Assembly (NCBI GenBank): GCA_021811925.1
Contig: JAKAPY010000109.1
Span: forward strand, 1-5,996
Length of the DNA: 5,996 nucleotides
Reading direction: 5' to 3'
Source of the DNA: Thermoplasmata archaeon
GTDB lineage: Archaea; Thermoplasmatota; Thermoplasmata; Sysuiplasmatales; Sysuiplasmataceae
This document shows positions 4,628-5,996 of the stretch, one piece after another. Made by a program: the position numbers and the translations under genes. The first letter of the stretch is position 1. Every line of letters begins with the position of its first letter. The notes below the pieces were generated by a model that searched no databases, was not told the DNA's origin, and saw only the letters and a program-made list of their open reading frames with translations.

Positions 4628-5996
4628 ATGGCTAAGGAAGAGAGAATACTCAGAGTAGCGGAGTCGAGGAATTACGATGTCGGGACGGGTGTCGTCAGGA
4701 TTGATGGCCAGACGCTGAACTACTTCGGTCTGAAACCGGGTGATTATGTCCTGATTACGGGCAGGAAGAGAACATCTGCATTGCTCGGGGAAAGCAGTGC
4801 AGAAGATGAGAACAGGGGAATCATCAGGATGGACGGCACGCAGAGGAGAAATGCCGGAACATCCCTCGACGACAAGGTTGCACTTTCGAAGATAGTTCCG
4901 AAAAAGGCAACAAAACTCAGCGTTGCCCCGCTTGAGGAATTGAAACTCACCGGAGCGGAGGAATATGTCTCGACCCTTCTTGACAGCAAGGTGGTTTCCA
5001 AGGGGGACATCTTTCCACTGAATGTCATGGGAAGGAAGATCGAGCTGATGGTGACAGGTTACGTCCCGGGCGGCCCTGCTGCAATAATAGACAGATCGAC
5101 AAAGGTAAGCATCTCCGAAAAAGCAGTTAAGGAGTCTGTCTCCACAGTTGCCAAAGTCTCTTATGAGGACATAGGCGGCCTGCGGGAAGAGGTGAAGAAG
5201 GTACGCGAGATGATTGAGCTTCCGCTCAAGCACCCCGAACTGTTCGAAAGGCTCGGTGTGGAGGCACCCAAGGGCGTGCTGCTGCACGGCCCTCCGGGAA
5301 CAGGCAAGACAATGCTCGCGAAAGCGGTTGCAAGCGAAACTAACGCCAATTTCTTCAGCATCGGCGGTCCCGAGATAATGAGCAAGTTCTACGGCGAGAG
5401 CGAGGAACGGCTCAGGGAGATATTCAAGCAGGCAGAAGAGAACGCACCCTCAATCATTTTCATTGACGAGATAGACAGCATAGCCCCGAAGAGGGACGAG
5501 GTCACAGGCGAGACAGAGCGCAGGGTGGTCGCTCAGCTGCTCGCCCTCATGGACGGGCTCGAGAGCAGGGGAAAGGTCGTTGTAATAGGCGCAACAAACA
5601 GGCCCAATGCACTGGATGCAGCGCTTCGCAGACCCGGAAGGTTTGACAGGGAAATCGAAATAAATATCCCGAACAGGGCGGGAAGGTCGGAGATACTCGC
5701 AATACACACAAGGGGCGTGCCGCTTGATGATGATGTCGACCTTGAGAATCTCGCGGACCTGACACACGGATATGCAGGCGCAGACCTTTCGGCGCTCGTG
5801 AAGGAGGCGGCGATGAGGGCTCTGAGGAGGATTATGCCGCAACTTGACCTCGAGCTTGACGCAATACCCGCCGAAACACTCAACCAGATGAAGGTGACGA
5901 TGGATGATTTCTACGGTGCACTACGTGACATGCAGCCCTCTTCCATGCGTGAGGTGCTGATCGAGAGGCCAAATGTGCACTGGGACGATATAGGCG
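4628..5996 (+). CDS. VAT/CDC48-type AAA+ ATPase (p97 homologue), N-terminal 456 residues
   Basis: This ATP-driven unfoldase is the archaeal relative of p97/Cdc48; the Thermoplasma VAT protein forms hexamers that unfold proteins for the 20S proteasome. The visible part contains the two-part substrate-binding N domain (about 1-91 barrel, 92-170; includes [12 protein letters not shown] at 59-70) and a complete first AAA+ module D1 (about 178-440). D1 has Walker A GPPGTGKT (221-228), an aromatic pore loop MSKFYGESE (251-259), Walker B IIFIDEID (276-283, D280/E281), sensor-1 ATN (322-324), arginine-finger region RRPGRFD (334-340) and [13 protein letters not shown] (384-396). The linker [20 protein letters not shown] (437-456) is the usual entry to D2, which is cut off by the window end; there is no stop. 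F254-Y255 make the D1 pore aromatic, as in Thermoplasma VAT and unlike eukaryotic p97 D1. The ATG at 4628 gives an N-terminus ([13 protein letters not shown]) aligning with VAT. An out-of-frame ATG lies at 4614. Confidence 0.95.
   Translation, partial: MAKEERILRVAESRNYDVGTGVVRIDGQTLNYFGLKPGDYVLITGRKRTSALLGESSAEDENRGIIRMDGTQRRNAGTSLDDKVALSKIVPKKATKLSVAPLEELKLTGAEEYVSTLLDSKVVSKGDIFPLNVMGRKIELMVTGYVPGGPAAIIDRSTKVSISEKAVKESVSTVAKVSYEDIGGLREEVKKVREMIELPLKHPELFERLGVEAPKGVLLHGPPGTGKTMLAKAVASETNANFFSIGGPEIMSKFYGESEERLREIFKQAEENAPSIIFIDEIDSIAPKRDEVTGETERRVVAQLLALMDGLESRGKVVVIGATNRPNALDAALRRPGRFDREIEINIPNRAGRSEILAIHTRGVPLDDDVDLENLADLTHGYAGADLSALVKEAAMRALRRIMPQLDLELDAIPAETLNQMKVTMDDFYGALRDMQPSSMREVLIERPNVHWDDIG

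Noticed and set aside
4604..5287. 227-codon minus-strand frame and the other minus-strand frames under VAT
   Set aside because: They lie opposite the VAT gene, whose N domain and AAA+ motifs are unmistakable; the antisense products are Cys/Arg-rich without any family features.
1..5996. CRISPR array, insertion sequence, attachment site or defence island
   Set aside because: There are no regularly spaced repeats, transposase-like frames, terminal inverted repeats or recognised defence genes; all complete genes are housekeeping or transport-like.

Overview
The window looks like a piece of an archaeal chromosome, most likely from the Thermoplasmata. The strongest evidence is a VAT/CDC48-type AAA+ ATPase whose visible part follows the Thermoplasma VAT layout closely. 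Supporting signs are archaeal TATA boxes about 25-30 bp before starts, one start that appears to be leaderless, frequent AGG and ATA codons, and a large surface membrane protein rich in Asn-X-Ser/Thr sequons. No mobile element, CRISPR array, rRNA or tRNA was seen.

Layout: (1) 1-135 (+), the last 44 codons of an unrecognised gene. (2) 136-247, a short spacer with a strong imperfect hairpin and then a TATA box. (3) 248-3328 (+), a complete 1026-residue MMPL/RND-superfamily exporter. (4) Only 9 bp beyond it, and convergent with it, a two-gene minus-strand operon: a DoxX-family membrane protein (4289-3894), then a PduO-type cob(I)alamin adenosyltransferase (3886-3338), 7 bp apart. (5) 4290-4627, a 338-bp spacer whose ~190-bp core is 56% G+C (hand count), flanked by ~20% G+C promoter-like DNA, with several competing hairpins and no convincing protein. 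(6) 4628-5996 (+), the first 456 codons of the VAT/CDC48 ATPase, cut by the window edge early in its second AAA+ module.

The genes look like ordinary envelope, cofactor and proteostasis functions rather than one dedicated system. The MMPL protein probably moves lipids or hydrophobic compounds across the membrane. The adenosyltransferase makes coenzyme B12 for mutase-type enzymes. The DoxX partner is cotranscribed with it but its role is unknown. VAT unfolds proteins, probably for the proteasome.

I did not find a convincing new multigene system. The items most worth a second look are the structured GC island at 4371-4560, the sequon-rich insertion in the MMPL outer domain, and the unusual TTG start of the DoxX gene, which overlaps the stop of an 8-codon mini-ORF.
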